From UBA6623 sp965238125 (lineage in GTDB: Bacteria > Acidobacteriota > Terriglobia > Bryobacterales > UBA6623): 64,000 nt of DNA. Where the stretch lies: assembly GCA_965238125.1 (NCBI GenBank), contig OZ250179.1:3472001-3536000 (forward strand), read 5' to 3'. The notes beneath the pieces were generated by a model, which made no database searches, was not told where the DNA came from, and saw nothing but the letters and a program-made list of their open reading frames with translations. The position numbers were made by a program, and so were the translations under genes. Below are positions 8,571 to 18,138 of this stretch, in pieces. The first letter of the stretch is position 1. Each line of letters starts with the position of its first letter.

Positions 8571-9227
8571 CCCCTTTTTTTTCGACATTCGACAATCCGT
8601 CGCGCGAGGGCACCTCGGCATAGCTGCCGTTCAACATGACGAGGTTCGCTCCCTGCCGCTGTCCGGAAGCGTTGATCCTCAGTCCCATTTCGCCCTGGTA
8701 ATTGTCCACGAAGGCGCCATTCGTTGCACTGGTCTCGCCTGAACCGGTCACGCCCGGCACCAGAGTGGAGAGCTGCCATATTGTGTTCCGAGGGAGAGGC
8801 TGATTCCGAATGGATTCCTCGGCGATATAGTTGCGGTTGTCCACTTCCGTCGTATTCACGGCGCTGGTGGCGGCCTCGACGGTAACCGAAGTCGTTACCT
8901 CGCCCACTTCCAGTTCCGGGTAGAGCGTTCTTGTTTCGTCACTCCGAACGATCAAGCCCGTGGTGACCACGTTTGAAAGCCCGCCGACGTTACGCTGACT
9001 TGGTAAGAGCCGGCGGGCAGCTCGCCGATGCGCAAAAGCCCGGTCTCGTTCGAAGTGATTGTCCGTTCGAGGCCGAGGTTCTCATCGGTGACGATGACCT
9101 CCGCGCCTGGAATGACAGCGCCGGTAGCGTCCTTGACGTACCCTTCAACGGCGCCGCTGAACTGGGCTTTGGCGACGCCAACGAACAGCGCAAGAAGCGT
9201 AAGGGATGTAGCGAGTGTGCGGAACAT
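8571..9227 (-). pseudogene. Oar-like TonB-dependent receptor, N-terminal remnant with frameshift
   Basis: The start at 9227 gives a signal peptide (MFRTLATSLTLLALFVGVAKA) followed by a carboxypeptidase-regulatory-like beta domain (GAVEGYVKDATGAVIPGAEV). At about 8960 the phase changes by one base. The next frame continues with the expected plug-domain lead (LEVGEVTTSVTVEAA) and QPLPRNTIWQLSTLVPGV. The homology stops at about 8571 where the HNH fragment begins, so the 22-strand barrel, which would need more than 2 kb, is entirely missing. Such proteins are abundant outer-membrane transporters in Solibacteres. Confidence 0.75.
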
Positions 9228-9381
9228 AGAACCTCCTCGTAGGCCGCCCTTAGGGATCTTGGCCCCCCTACCAAAACAATGAAGGTATCGTCGGCCCTTC
9301 AGCTAGTGCCCATAGTGCCACGCCGGGGGGGATGTCAAGGGCCGTCTGCTCGTAGTGCTCCGGCCCGCCGCACGCCCGCTG

Positions 9382-10029
9382 TCACGCCCCCAGGTGTTCG
9401 TCCACCCAGGCCGCGAATTCGGCCACTTCGCGGAATACCGTTAGCGGTTCACGCGAGGCCAACAGGTCGAAATCGGCGGTCCCGGCCCAGGCCGCGGCCA
9501 GAGGCGTCAGCCCGACCTGCTTCGCCGAGTCAACGTCCGGGCGGGCGTCCCCAATCGAAACCGCTTCCGCGGGAGAAATTCCCCAGGCACGCAACACTTC
9601 CCGCATCGCTTGGGGCTTAATACCACCGCGCTCGGCGCCGGCCTTCACCGGGTCAAACAGATCATCCAAGCCCAGTGATTGCAATGAAATCGCGGCACTT
9701 CCCTGACCCTTTCCCGTGACCACGGCAAGCCGAACCCCGTGTCGCCCCAAGCGTTCCAGGATCTCGCGAATTCCTGGAAAAGGCTCGGGGCACAGGCGAT
9801 GGTGTCGTTCGTATGCACTGAGATAATCGGCCAACGCTTCCTCGCTGCGCTCGGGGATGCGGTCTTTCAGAATGCCCGCCTCGCTCGGCCCGAACATCGC
9901 GCGCACTTGCTGATCGCTGTAGTCGATCCCCAAATAGCTCCGAAACACCTCGCGAAACGCCGCGAAGCAAACCGGCAACGTATCGGCCAGGGTCCCGTCG
10001 AGATCGAAAATCATGCCGCGGATCTTCAT
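9382..10029 (-). CDS. HAD-superfamily phosphatase (phosphoglycolate-phosphatase-like)
   Basis: About 215 residues starting at the ATG at 10029, directly before the first HAD motif. An upstream in-frame start at 10086 adds residues that look non-coding. Motif I is FDLDGTLADT with the nucleophile Asp, motif II is VVTGKG, and motif III/IV includes IKPQA and IGDARPDVDSAKQVG. The alpha-helical cap lies between motifs I and II. The closest type is the Gph/PGP group that dephosphorylates small phospho-compounds. It stands at the edge of the polysaccharide region, so a sugar-phosphate substrate is possible but not shown. Confidence 0.85.
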   Translation of the reverse strand: MKIRGMIFDLDGTLADTLPVCFAAFREVFRSYLGIDYSDQQVRAMFGPSEAGILKDRIPERSEEALADYLSAYERHHRLCPEPFPGIREILERLGRHGVRLAVVTGKGQGSAAISLQSLGLDDLFDPVKAGAERGGIKPQAMREVLRAWGISPAEAVSIGDARPDVDSAKQVGLTPLAAAWAGTADFDLLASREPLTVFREVAEFAAWVDEHLGA

Positions 10030-10357
10030 GACCGGCCCGTGTGACAAGATCGTAAGACGTTGATCACTTCGCGCGGCGTCACACACCGCCCGGCCTTTGA
10101 AGCGCGAAGACGAACTCGGTTACACGCACGGCCTTGAGGGTGGAAGTTCGTCTTCCAAGTCTGGGGCCATTGATCAAACGCTCGACTGCCTCCCATCGAA
10201 TATGCCGGCCTTCACTGAGCAGACTTCTGAACATCTATACGTTGGACCACGCCGATCCCGCCCTTACCGAGCTTGGAGAGGATCTTGTCAAGAATCGACA
10301 AGCCGGGCGATCTTGGTATGGTTCTGTACGGGTTCTCTCTCTTATTGCGCAGTCCGG
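10030..10357. other. Intergenic gap between HAD and FkbM genes
   Basis: About 330 bases with small open frames on the plus strand only. None has a convincing start, family motif or ribosome site. I see no hairpin terminator. It may contain decayed coding sequence. Confidence 0.4.
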
Positions 10358-11134
10358 TCATGGGGAAGTACCGGCGCGGTAGGCGAAAACGACCGCTTGT
10401 GTATCCATCCCAGCATATTCGGGACGGTTCATCAAAGGGTTCGGCACAACTTTCTCCGCTTCAACGCCCACTCGGAAGCCCTGGTCCGCCAGGACCCCGA
10501 GCAAAACGTGAAGGGTCTGGGGCATCGTACAAAACGAGTGGTAACCGACATAGAGGTTGTGGACGTTCGACAGCATGTCGGCGCAGTCCAGGAGCACTTC
10601 GGTCTCTGCGCCCTCAACTTCCAGCTTCAACATATCCACGTGTTCCCGCAGATAATCGCGAAGGCGAACCGAGCGGACAACGCAGTTGGGAACATCCCCC
10701 ACCTGTGGCAAGCGGCCGGCGTCCGCTCCCTCGTGCACGAAGCTGAGCTCGCCGTTCGCGGTCCACAGGGCACAACAGTTCAGCTCGACATCGTCACAGC
10801 CCCAAAGCTTGAGATTGCGCTCGAGAACGGAGAACAACTGTCTGTCCGGCTCGAAAGCCAAAACTCGACTTTCCGGGTAGAGATGCTTGAAGTAGATGCA
10901 GCTCTGGCCGATATTCGCGCCGCCGTCGACGATGAGCGGATTAGGTCGGGTCGTCGGGAATTGGTAGATCCCCCGCTCCACGATGTACGGGACGGTCCAG
11001 AGGAAAGAGGCGGCATCGACGATCTCGAGAGGTTTTCCCAGCAACGTCGTCGTCGTCGGTGTAAAGCGCGGAAGCCGCTGTAACCTCTCGACCTCCCTGG
11101 CTCTCTCGTCTCCCTGCAACATCTGAAACATCAC
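10358..11134 (-). CDS. FkbM-family SAM-dependent methyltransferase
   Basis: 258 residues. The SAM-binding glycine motif is IVDGGANIGQSCIYFKHLYP, followed by VLAFEPDRQLF with the acidic residue that contacts the ribose, and LKLEVEGAETEVL, the FkbM hallmark corresponding to K-I-D-V-E-G-A-E. FkbM proteins O-methylate sugars in surface glycans and natural products. The length is usual and no damage is seen. It belongs with the methyltransferase and glycosyltransferase genes up to 22256. A second FkbM gene in this locus survives only as a C-terminal half (16390-17043). Confidence 0.88.
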   Translation of the reverse strand: MMFQMLQGDERAREVERLQRLPRFTPTTTTLLGKPLEIVDAASFLWTVPYIVERGIYQFPTTRPNPLIVDGGANIGQSCIYFKHLYPESRVLAFEPDRQLFSVLERNLKLWGCDDVELNCCALWTANGELSFVHEGADAGRLPQVGDVPNCVVRSVRLRDYLREHVDMLKLEVEGAETEVLLDCADMLSNVHNLYVGYHSFCTMPQTLHVLLGVLADQGFRVGVEAEKVVPNPLMNRPEYAGMDTQAVVFAYRAGTSP

Positions 11135-11263
11135 CGATCGCCTCCTTCCCTCGGTAGCACCAGATCGACGAGCCTCGTAAAGTCGTCAATCGAGAACCTC
11201 CGATTTCAGTCCTCTGTCGGAGTCAGTGTATGTCTCCGCCCTCGAAGATTCAACACTCAGGCC

Positions 11264-11583
11264 TTACTTGAAATAGTCGAGGGCCTCCGGCATGTACTTG
11301 TCGAATAACGAGACACGATAGTCATCAATGCCCAGGCAGTCGGCCGGCTTCCTCTCGGGCTGTCGGATGGTCGAGCCGTCGATCGGAGCGACGCGGAGCG
11401 CGGACGTTACAAATTGGGAATTTCCGAAGCCGACGCGCAAGACGCCTCCTGCGGCGACGTCCATCCGGGCCAATTCCGATTCGCAGTGGCGCTTCGGACT
11501 CGTCAATCCCCGATGAATCGGTATATGTTCGCCAGACAAGACGCTTTTCAAAGGGCTTGCGTACTGTCGAGAAGCGTCGGCAT
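11264..11583 (-). pseudogene. SAM methyltransferase paralog, decayed copy
   Basis: From an ATG at 11583 the sequence reads MPTLLDSTQAL and then stops. The following frames continue the alignment with the intact gene at 11806-12477: ELARMDVAAGGVLRVGFGNS against ELERMDIDGARVLHVGVGNS, and IDDYRVSLFDKYMP against IENYRVFLCNKYNP. The copy ends at 11264, before the second half of the enzyme. It is therefore a truncated, frame-broken duplicate. Confidence 0.75.
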
Positions 11584-11631
11584 GCCGAGAGCCTTGCGAG
11601 AGGGTAAGAAGTTTTTGTCCTAGGATCGGCT

Positions 11632-11790
11632 TTAATTGCCGGGAACCACGCCCCGAATACGGCCGAGTTCGGCGATCATTCGGGCGATAAACCCCCGACC
11701 CCCCCCTCCCGTCGAAACAACACAGGATGTTCGTATTGACGAAGAGCTTCCCGCAGAGCCCCGCGAACTTCGCTTGACGTCACACTGCGG
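11632..11790 (-). pseudogene. Possible GT2 glycosyltransferase C-terminal remnant
   Basis: On the minus strand a short frame reads RGALREALRQYEHPVLFR, close to RALRRALREYERPVLFR near the end of the disrupted GT2 gene at 18160-20193. After a G-rich run the phase changes and the frame ends at a stop at 11632. It sits between the two methyltransferase copies, which suggests that a methyltransferase plus glycosyltransferase unit was once duplicated here. Confidence 0.5.
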
Positions 11791-11805
11791 CCATCGAGAA
11801 GGCAA

Positions 11806-12477
11806 TCACTTGGCCGTGCGGCGTCGCCCCCCTGGTTTCTCAAGGGAGAATACGGACTCGGTGACCCGTTCCGCCCGAAGGCCGTGTTTCACCCCCAAAC
11901 GCACCCAATCGGTGAACGATAAACTCCATCGCGGATCGGCCCCCTCCACGACCCACCCCAACCCCACCGCGTCGGTCAGTATTCCGCCGCCGCGGCGAAG
12001 AAGGCGAACGTAGTTGTCAAGCATGTTCCCGAAATGCCGACGGCAACAGGCAAAGGTCGAAGGGTTGTTATCGAGAATGAAATCGTAGCCCCCCTCCGGC
12101 AAGTCCGCGGGGTAGTGAGGGTTGTATTTGTTGCACAGGAACACGCGGTAGTTTTCAATAGCCAACGTGTTGGCCAACTGTTTCTCGGGCGGCTGAATGG
12201 TCAAGCCGTCGATGGCGGCGACGCGGGGCGCGAAGTGTTCGGCGAACCGAGAATTCCCGACGCCGACGTGCAAGACGCGCGCTCCGTCGATGTCCATGCG
12301 CTCCAATTCCGCTTCGATGCGTAATTGGTCGGGCGTCGTGTACTGAGCCGACCAATCTCGCCACTCCTCGGACTCGTCAATGCCCAACACATCCGTCCGC
12401 CCACAAGACCAACGACACCTTTCAAAAGGTTGTTTGAGCGGCGCATGCGCTCGAAGGGTTTCCAAGAGGGTCGGCAT
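11806..12477 (-). CDS. SAM-dependent methyltransferase (class I, unassigned)
   Basis: 223 residues. VLHVGVGNSRFAEHF fits the glycine-rich SAM-binding motif and DFILDNNPSTFACC the post-motif region; LLRRGGGILTDAVGLGWV follows as the usual strand-5 turn. An N-terminal helical region of about 60 residues (MPTLLETLRAHAPLKQPFERC) precedes the fold. The substrate is unknown; the location among glycosyltransferases suggests a sugar or glycan carrier. A decayed paralog follows immediately downstream. Confidence 0.75.
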   Translation of the reverse strand: MPTLLETLRAHAPLKQPFERCRWSCGRTDVLGIDESEEWRDWSAQYTTPDQLRIEAELERMDIDGARVLHVGVGNSRFAEHFAPRVAAIDGLTIQPPEKQLANTLAIENYRVFLCNKYNPHYPADLPEGGYDFILDNNPSTFACCRRHFGNMLDNYVRLLRRGGGILTDAVGLGWVVEGADPRWSLSFTDWVRLGVKHGLRAERVTESVFSLEKPGGRRRTAK

Positions 12478-12613
12478 AACCGCGGACGCGTTCCCGTGGG
12501 TTTTCCAAGAGCCCGCGATGCCGGTTCGAGTCAGGCCGTATCGGAGCCCCTGGAATTTGCGCCGCTTAAAATCGATCCGTAGTCTACCAAGCCGTCGGAG
12601 GGTGGTTCACCGG

Positions 12614-12871
12614 TCGCGGAGGCACTGCCTGTGCCGGGAGGGTAACGCCGACGGCCGGACAGCCGGCGTACGCGGGTTGCCGAGGGTCGGCGCGGGAGAG
12701 GTGTTGCCAAAAAGCCCGCCGCGGTCGCCGGAACGGCACGATCGGGCAGATTCGAAGGCCGGAGCGGCAGCGAAAGGAGTACCGAACGTGGCAGTAGTGC
12801 GAAAACCGTTGTATCGCAGCCGTGGATCGGCTACCCTATTCGTGCCAGGACGGACAAAAAGGAAATCCTGG
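12614..12871 (+). mobile_element. IS1380 remnant D (3' end only)
   Basis: About 260 bases beginning near the last codons of an IS1380 transposase (LPVPGG then stop) and ending GGAAATCCTGG, which matches the 3' terminal repeat of the complete copy at 14382-16043. The non-coding tail has the same length and layout as in the other copies but has diverged. Confidence 0.7.
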
Positions 12872-13094
12872 TTAAGAGGGCGAGCGCTCGCGAAGTTCCC
12901 GTAGTGTAGGCCTCCCAGCCGGAGTTTCTCGCGGCATTGCATACGCCTTGTCGCAAGGCGCCGATTCCCGCCCAATCCGATGACAGCCCCAGCCTGTTGG
13001 CCCACTCTAAATTCTGTTCCGCCATCGCCAGGACGCTGCTCGATTCCCAGGCTTCCAACAGCTGATCTACCGTAATTTCGTGCGCGTCGGTCAT
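12872..13094 (-). pseudogene. Gene fragment trapped between two IS1380 pieces
   Basis: A coding-like frame starts at an ATG at 13094 with MTDAHEITVDQLLEAWESSS and runs about 75 codons until the end of IS1380 remnant D interrupts it. On the other side, the 5' end of IS1380 copy A begins at 13109, just before the start codon. The composition is protein-like (AEQNLEWANRLG, GIGALRQGVCNAARNSGW), but I do not recognise a family. Confidence 0.45.
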
Positions 13095-13108
13095 GATTTT
13101 TCTTTCAG

Positions 13109-14128
13109 CCCGGATTTCCACTTTAGTTTCGGTTCTGCTAACCATCGGGTGGACTCGGACGCCTTTATTTATGCGGGCTTGAAAGCACTCAAGGCGCTGA
13201 GGAGATCAACACCCAATGGGTGAAAAAGAAAACAAACCGTTTCAGCTCACCTTCAATGGATTTCTCAAGGTCGATTTCCAAGGATCGCGAGTCACCTCGG
13301 ATGGCGGGCTGATTCTCATTCGCGAACTGGACGAACGACTCGGACTAGGCAAGCTGATAGACGAGCATCTGACGGATTCGCGGCAAGGCTCGAACAAGAA
13401 GTTCCCGTTCGTCGATCTGCTGCGACAGTCGGTCTACTCCCGCTTGGCGGGCTACGAGGATCTCAACGACGCCGTTCGTGTCTCCGCCGATCCAACCTTT
13501 CGGCTGATTGGCTCGAAGAAGAACTGGGATCGCGGCGCGGCGCTGACCTCCCGGCTGCAGAGCTTCGAGACCGCCATGCTCGCCGGCGACGAGAATCTGA
13601 TCGGGCTGATGGCGGTGAACCGCGAGTTGATCGCGCAAGCCGAGGCCGGTGATGACTCCGCGTGCGTCGTGCTGGACATGGACTCTACCGAGAGCCCCGT
13701 CCACGGCCGGCAGGAAGGCAGCGCCTACAACGGCCACTTCGAGTCGGTCTGCTACCACCCACTGTTGCTGTTCAACCAGCACGGCGATTGCTTGGCGGCA
13801 AAGTTGCGACCGGGCAACGTGTCCAGCGCCGAGGACTGGGACGAGCTGCTGCTGCCGGAAATCGAACGCCAACAGGCGGAGGGCAAACAGGTGACGTTCC
13901 GGGCCGATGCCGCCTTCGCCAAGCCGGATATTTACGAGACGTTGGAGGAGCGCGGCGTGGACTACGTGATTCGCATCCCGGCCAACAAGAGCCTGGAGCT
14001 GGAGATCGAAGATATCCTGTTTCGTCCGCCGGGCAGGCCGAGCGCAAAGCCCCTGGTGCGCTACAGGAGCTTTCGGTATCAGGCCGCGAGCTGGTCGAAG
14101 TCCCGGCGGGTTGTTGCGAAGGTATATA
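13109..14128 (+). mobile_element. IS1380 copy A, 3'-truncated
   Basis: The element begins CCCGGATTTCCAC, matching the 5' terminal repeat of other copies (CCCGCATTTTCAA). It contains the transposase start at 13216 and loses homology at about 14128. The 3' terminal repeat is missing. The next 253 bases, up to copy B, match nothing I recognise. Confidence 0.8.
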
Positions 14129-14151
14129 GCCCTCTGAGTAAACTCTGCTAG
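13216..14151 (+). pseudogene. IS1380 transposase, C-terminally truncated (copy A)
   Basis: It starts MGEKENKPFQLTFNGFLKVD and aligns with the 443-residue transposase of copy B up to about residue 303 (RRVVAKV), then runs into an unrelated tail and a stop. The catalytic core is partly present: VVLDMDSTESPVHG has the first Asp and GHFESVCYHPLLLFNQHGDC is intact. The C-terminal region with the last acidic residue is lost, so it should be inactive. Confidence 0.85.
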
Positions 14152-14381
14152 GCGTCGGTAGTACGCTCCACGAGCGATGCGGTCCGATGCCGGTAGGGCG
14201 TGCAAAGCGTGGTCTGGGTTTATGGGGACACCGTCAGAGTCCCGCGGCCTATCCCCTTGGAAACGATTGGCTGACGCAACGGTGGCTGGAGTAGCCTGCG
14301 GCAAACAGCGGGATCTTCTCCGGCACCTTTGGCAGTGTCACATGGATCGAGGAACCGGGAAATGAAACTCCGACTATTCAA

Positions 14382-16043
14382 CCAGGATTTCCGATTTGGC
14401 TCCTCTGACGGCACGAGTCTACACCCTCACCCGGCGAAGCGCAACCATTTCTCCACCCGAAAGAGGCGGCGGCTGAGGCGGGACCGATCGAGCCCCCTTC
14501 TTGCCCCTCATGGGGGCTGATCCGCCGCTGCGAAGTCAATTTCGCAGACACCCCTCCGAGCTTCCGTCCTCAGTACACAGATTTCGCATTCGCCAAGTGC
14601 GGTGCTAACCACCCGGCACAGGCAGCGCCCAGATCCTCCGCAGCATGTCGCCAAACAGCCGCCGGTTCAGATGTCCCTCGGCCAAGAGCAACCAGTAGTA
14701 CCGCGCGTGCTTGACCAATCTGCCGCCCGTCTTCATCAACCGCTGCTGCAAGCTCGTCAGTGACCACGTCTTGATCCTGTGCGGCAACCCGAGTCGCCGC
14801 CACAGGTTGCCCAGGTTGTAGGCCGGCACGCTTAACTGCAAGCGCACCTCGTTCGCCCGGAAGCGATGGCACGACAGCCGCGTCCAGTGCGTCGCTTGCT
14901 TACCTTCTTTGATCCACTGCTCCGCCGTGCCGCGCTTGTTGTAGAAACGCACCACCGACCGGCTTGGCAAGCTCATGTTCGTCACGATAAAACCGACGCG
15001 CGCGAATAGCTCGCCCTGGTGGTGCTCGACCTTGGCGACAACTCGTCTCGGCCCCTTCCAGCTCTCCGCCTGATAGCGAAAGCTCTTGTAGCGCACTAGC
15101 GGCTTGCGGCCGGGCCTCCCCGGCGGACGAAACAGGATGTCTTCGATCTCCAGCTCCAGGTTCTTATTGGCCGGAATGCGGATCGCGTAGTCCGCGCCGC
15201 GCTCCTCCAGCGCCTCGTAGATCTCCGGCTTGGCAAAGGCGGCATCGCCCCGGAAGGCGACCTGCTTGCCCGCAGCCTGTTGGCGCTCGATCTCCGGCAA
15301 CAATAGCTCATCCCAGTCCTCGGCGCTGTGCACGTTGCCGGGACGCAGCTTGGCAGCGAGGCAATCACCATGACCGTTGAACAAAAGCAACGGGTGGTAG
15401 CAGACCGACTCGAAGTGTCCGTTGTAGGCACTGCCTTCCTGTTGGCCATGGACCGGACTCTCGGTGGAGTCCATGTCCAGAACGACCCGCTCGGAGTCGT
15501 CGAACGCCTCCGCTTGCCCGACCAGCTCTCGGTTCAGCGCCATCAGCCCCAGCAGGTTCTCTTCGCTCGCCAGCATCTCCGTCTCGAAGCCATGCAGCGT
15601 CGAGGTCAAGGCCGCTCGGCGATCCCAGTTCCTCTGCGAGCCGATCAAGCGAAACGTCGGGTCAGCCGACACTCGGACGGCGTCGTTGACGTCCTCGTAG
15701 CCTGCCAAGCGGCTGTAGATCGACTGGCGCAGCAGATCGGCCAGCGGGAACTTCTTGTTCAAGCCTTGTCGCGAGTCGCTGAGATACTCATCGATCAGCT
15801 TCCCGAGACCGAGCCGCTCGTCCAGTTCGCGAACCAAAATCAGGCCACCGTCGGAAGTGACATGCGATCCCTGGAAATCGACTTTCAACAAGCCGTTGAA
15901 ACTTAGCTGGAATGGCTTGGTTTGTTTTTCACCCATTGGGTGTTGGCCTCCATGGCGTCCTCATCGGGCTCTAGCCCCTATGAATAAAGACGCTCAAGGC
16001 CGCTGGAAGGTCGGGATGTCAAACATCAAATTGAAAATGCGGG
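14382..16043 (-). mobile_element. IS1380 copy B, complete
   Basis: 1662 bp, the normal size for IS1380. Its 3' end (left) starts CCAGGATTTCC and its 5' end (right) ends AAATGCGGG, giving imperfect terminal repeats. It carries one full transposase. I do not see a clean target duplication: the left flank is TTCAA and the right flank CTGAA. On the right it abuts the middle of another IS1380 3' end (remnant C). Confidence 0.88.
14605..15936 (-). CDS. IS1380-family transposase, full length (copy B)
   Basis: 443 residues of a DDE transposase. Key regions are SRVTSDGG-like near the N-terminus, VVLDMDSTESPVHG with the first catalytic Asp, CYHPLLLFNGHGDCLAAKLRPGN, FRGDAAFAKPEIYEAL with the second Asp, and a C-terminal stretch ending RRIWALPVPGG. 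It is the only full-length copy of three in the window and the likely source of transposition activity. Confidence 0.92.
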   Translation of the reverse strand: MGEKQTKPFQLSFNGLLKVDFQGSHVTSDGGLILVRELDERLGLGKLIDEYLSDSRQGLNKKFPLADLLRQSIYSRLAGYEDVNDAVRVSADPTFRLIGSQRNWDRRAALTSTLHGFETEMLASEENLLGLMALNRELVGQAEAFDDSERVVLDMDSTESPVHGQQEGSAYNGHFESVCYHPLLLFNGHGDCLAAKLRPGNVHSAEDWDELLLPEIERQQAAGKQVAFRGDAAFAKPEIYEALEERGADYAIRIPANKNLELEIEDILFRPPGRPGRKPLVRYKSFRYQAESWKGPRRVVAKVEHHQGELFARVGFIVTNMSLPSRSVVRFYNKRGTAEQWIKEGKQATHWTRLSCHRFRANEVRLQLSVPAYNLGNLWRRLGLPHRIKTWSLTSLQQRLMKTGGRLVKHARYYWLLLAEGHLNRRLFGDMLRRIWALPVPGG

Positions 16044-16336
16044 CTGAACCGGCGGCTGTTCGGCGACATGCTGCATAGGATCTGGGCGCTGCCTGTGCCG
16101 GGTGGGTAGCGTTGCCCGGGCGAGGATCAACAGTTTTTGGCTCCAAAAAGGTTTCGCAGGGAGCAGTGTCGGCCGGAGCGCCGTTCAGTCCGCTCAATCA
16201 ACGTCTGTGAGCGGACGGACGAGCCCTGGCGCCTACCGGCGGAGGTGATGTGCAGGGTTCAGCGCGAAAAGACGTGGTATTCGGCGCAGCGGGGGTGTAT
16301 CCTGTGACCGTGCCAGGGCCAAAATGGAAATCCTGG
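16044..16336 (+). mobile_element. IS1380 remnant C (3' end only)
   Basis: It starts exactly at the boundary of copy B with CTGAACCGGCGGCTGTTCGG, which encodes LNRRLFGDML of a transposase on the plus strand. It continues to a stop after LPVPGG and ends GGAAATCCTGG at 16336. Copy B therefore landed inside, or recombined with, an older IS1380. Confidence 0.78.
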
Positions 16337-16389
16337 TTCAGTAGACTATCCGCCTTCCCACCGATTGCGGCTTCCTGAACCTCGTCATG

Positions 16390-17043
16390 CTATGGATCTC
16401 TTGAATCACATCGCGATATTCTGTTTCGTCCTCGTTTGGCGTGCACGTCGTGCCAGTATGTCCACTCTGGATCTCGCCCAAACTTGCTGTGACCGAGGAG
16501 ATAGTGTAACCAAGCGTGACAAGCTTCTTCCAGACTTTGCCACTCACCGTCGGTTTGCTCTCCGAAGGGCCCTGAACTACCCTCTTCAAAGGTCCAATCG
16601 AGGCCCGGTACGGGCTGTGTCAAGCGGCGGTACTGGTTCAGCAACTTGTGCTTTGCCCTCCGCAACTTTGCGGAAAGACTCGCCCCAAACTCCCGAGTCG
16701 GGTGGTGAGACCGCAAAGCCCCCCTAAGCCTCGTTGGGAAACCTCGCCCTTCGTGCCTCAACAGCCCAAAGTCTCGCTGGTTGATACATTTGAACGCGGT
16801 ATACCCAAGACCTCCAAGCGCTATCATTTCAGCCGAAGAGTGCCCCAGTTCGACAGAGATATAATCCGGCGCCGTAACTCGGTCCAAGTCGTATAGACAA
16901 TGGAGATCGGAGCCCTCGATGTCGATCTTTGCATAGTGCGGCGTGCCGTATTGTTTTATGACGTCCCGGAAACGAACGCACCGAACGTTCACCGCATGAC
17001 TCTTCCGACCATTGTGAGATGCCTGTGTCTTGTCGAATGAGCT
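16390..17043 (-). pseudogene. FkbM methyltransferase, C-terminal half cut by IS630
   Basis: Reading left from 17043, the frame gives AVNVRCVRFRDVIKQYG, then HYAKIDIEGSDLHCLYDL, the K-I-D-x-E-G-x-D/E core of FkbM enzymes. A long C-terminal tail ends at 16390 (HAKRGRNRISRCDSRDP). The first ~130 residues with the SAM motif are missing. They should lie beyond the IS630 copy at 17046-18138, but there the next coding sequence is the end of a GT2 gene, only about 20 bases away. The missing half is not elsewhere in this window. Confidence 0.78.
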
Positions 17044-17045
17044 TA

Positions 17046-18138
17046 TTGAGTCTCGCAAAACAAAGTGACACCTTTTTGGGGTACGTACGTCTTTGTATGT
17101 ATGGGAAATACAAAAGGCGTACGGCGGGATTTCGAGGCCCTGGAGAAGCGCCGTTTCAAAGCGATCCGGTTGGTCGAGCAAGGCTGTAGTCAGTCCGAGA
17201 CAGCGAGGCGATTGAAGGTCGCGCGGCAAAGCGTCAGCGAGTGGCTGCGACGATACCGGCGTGACGGCGAAGCCGGGTTGCGTCAGGCCGGCCGCGCCGG
17301 CCGTAAGCCGCTGTTGGACGCCGCGCAGCTCGAACGCCTCGAGGCGTTGCTGCTGGAAGGCCCCGAGGCGCACGGCTTCCCGACGCCGCTGTGGAGCTGT
17401 CCGCGGGTCGCTCGTCTGATCGGAGACGAGTTCGGCGTGCGCTATCACGAGGGCCATGTCTGGAAGATCCTGCGGGCGCTCGGTTGGAGCCCGCAACGGC
17501 CCGTCGGCAAAGCGCGGGAGCGCAACGAAGAGGCCATCCGCGGCTGGCAGCGCAAGACTTGGCCGGCCATTAAAAAAAAGCCCGCAAAGAAGAACGTACG
17601 ATCGTCTTCATCGACGAAAGCGGATTGAGTCAGAAGCCGCATCGTTGCCGCACCTGGGCGCCGCGCGGCGAGACACCGGTGTTGGAGTTCAACTTCAACT
17701 GGGACAAGCTGTCGGTGTCGGCCGGGCTGACGTTGCGCAACTTTTACTTCCGGCTCTATCCCGGCGCGATCGGCGAGCTGGAGGTCATCGACTTCCTGAA
17801 GGCTTTGGTGCGCCACATCGACGGCCCACTGCTGATCGTCTGGGACCGGCTGCCGGCGCACCGCAGCCGCCTGGTGCGGGAGTTCATCCAGCTCTCCGAG
17901 GATCACATCGCAACGGAGTACTTGCCGCCCTATGCGCCGGAGTTGAACCCGGTGGAATACATTTGGGCGTACTGGAAGCAGCACGAGTTGCCCAACGTCT
18001 GCCCGAAGGACTACTGGGAACTCGACGAGTGCGCCCGCAAAGCGCTGCGGCGAATGCGCCGCAAACCGCGCTTGATTACCGCTTTCTGGAAACAGTCTTC
18101 TCTTTGTCTCGATTGACAGTATATTATGCGAGACTCAG
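17046..18138 (+). mobile_element. IS630 copy 2
   Basis: 1093 bp, with ends TTGAGTCTCGCAAAA and TTATGCGAGACTCAG and TA on both sides (17044-17045, 18139-18140). It is nearly identical to copy 3 and in the same orientation; I noticed two base differences in the coding part. The flanks belong to different genes (FkbM on the left, GT2 end on the right), so this copy looks like a recombination junction, not a simple insertion. Confidence 0.93.
17101..18116 (+). CDS. IS630 transposase (copy 2), -1 frameshift
   Basis: The first frame from 17101 (MGNTKGVRRDFEALEKRR) ends at 17628. The second, ending at 18116, contains FIDESG, IVWDRLPAHRS and ELNPVEYIWAYWK. The frames meet at ATTAAAAAAAAG, where a one-base backward slip gives KKKARKEERTIVFIDESG. 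It differs from copy 3 by DECARKA versus DERARKA. Confidence 0.9.

Noticed and set aside
10097..11083. 328-codon open frame on the plus strand
   Set aside because: It lies opposite the FkbM methyltransferase, whose SAM motif and D-x-E-G-A-E core are clear.
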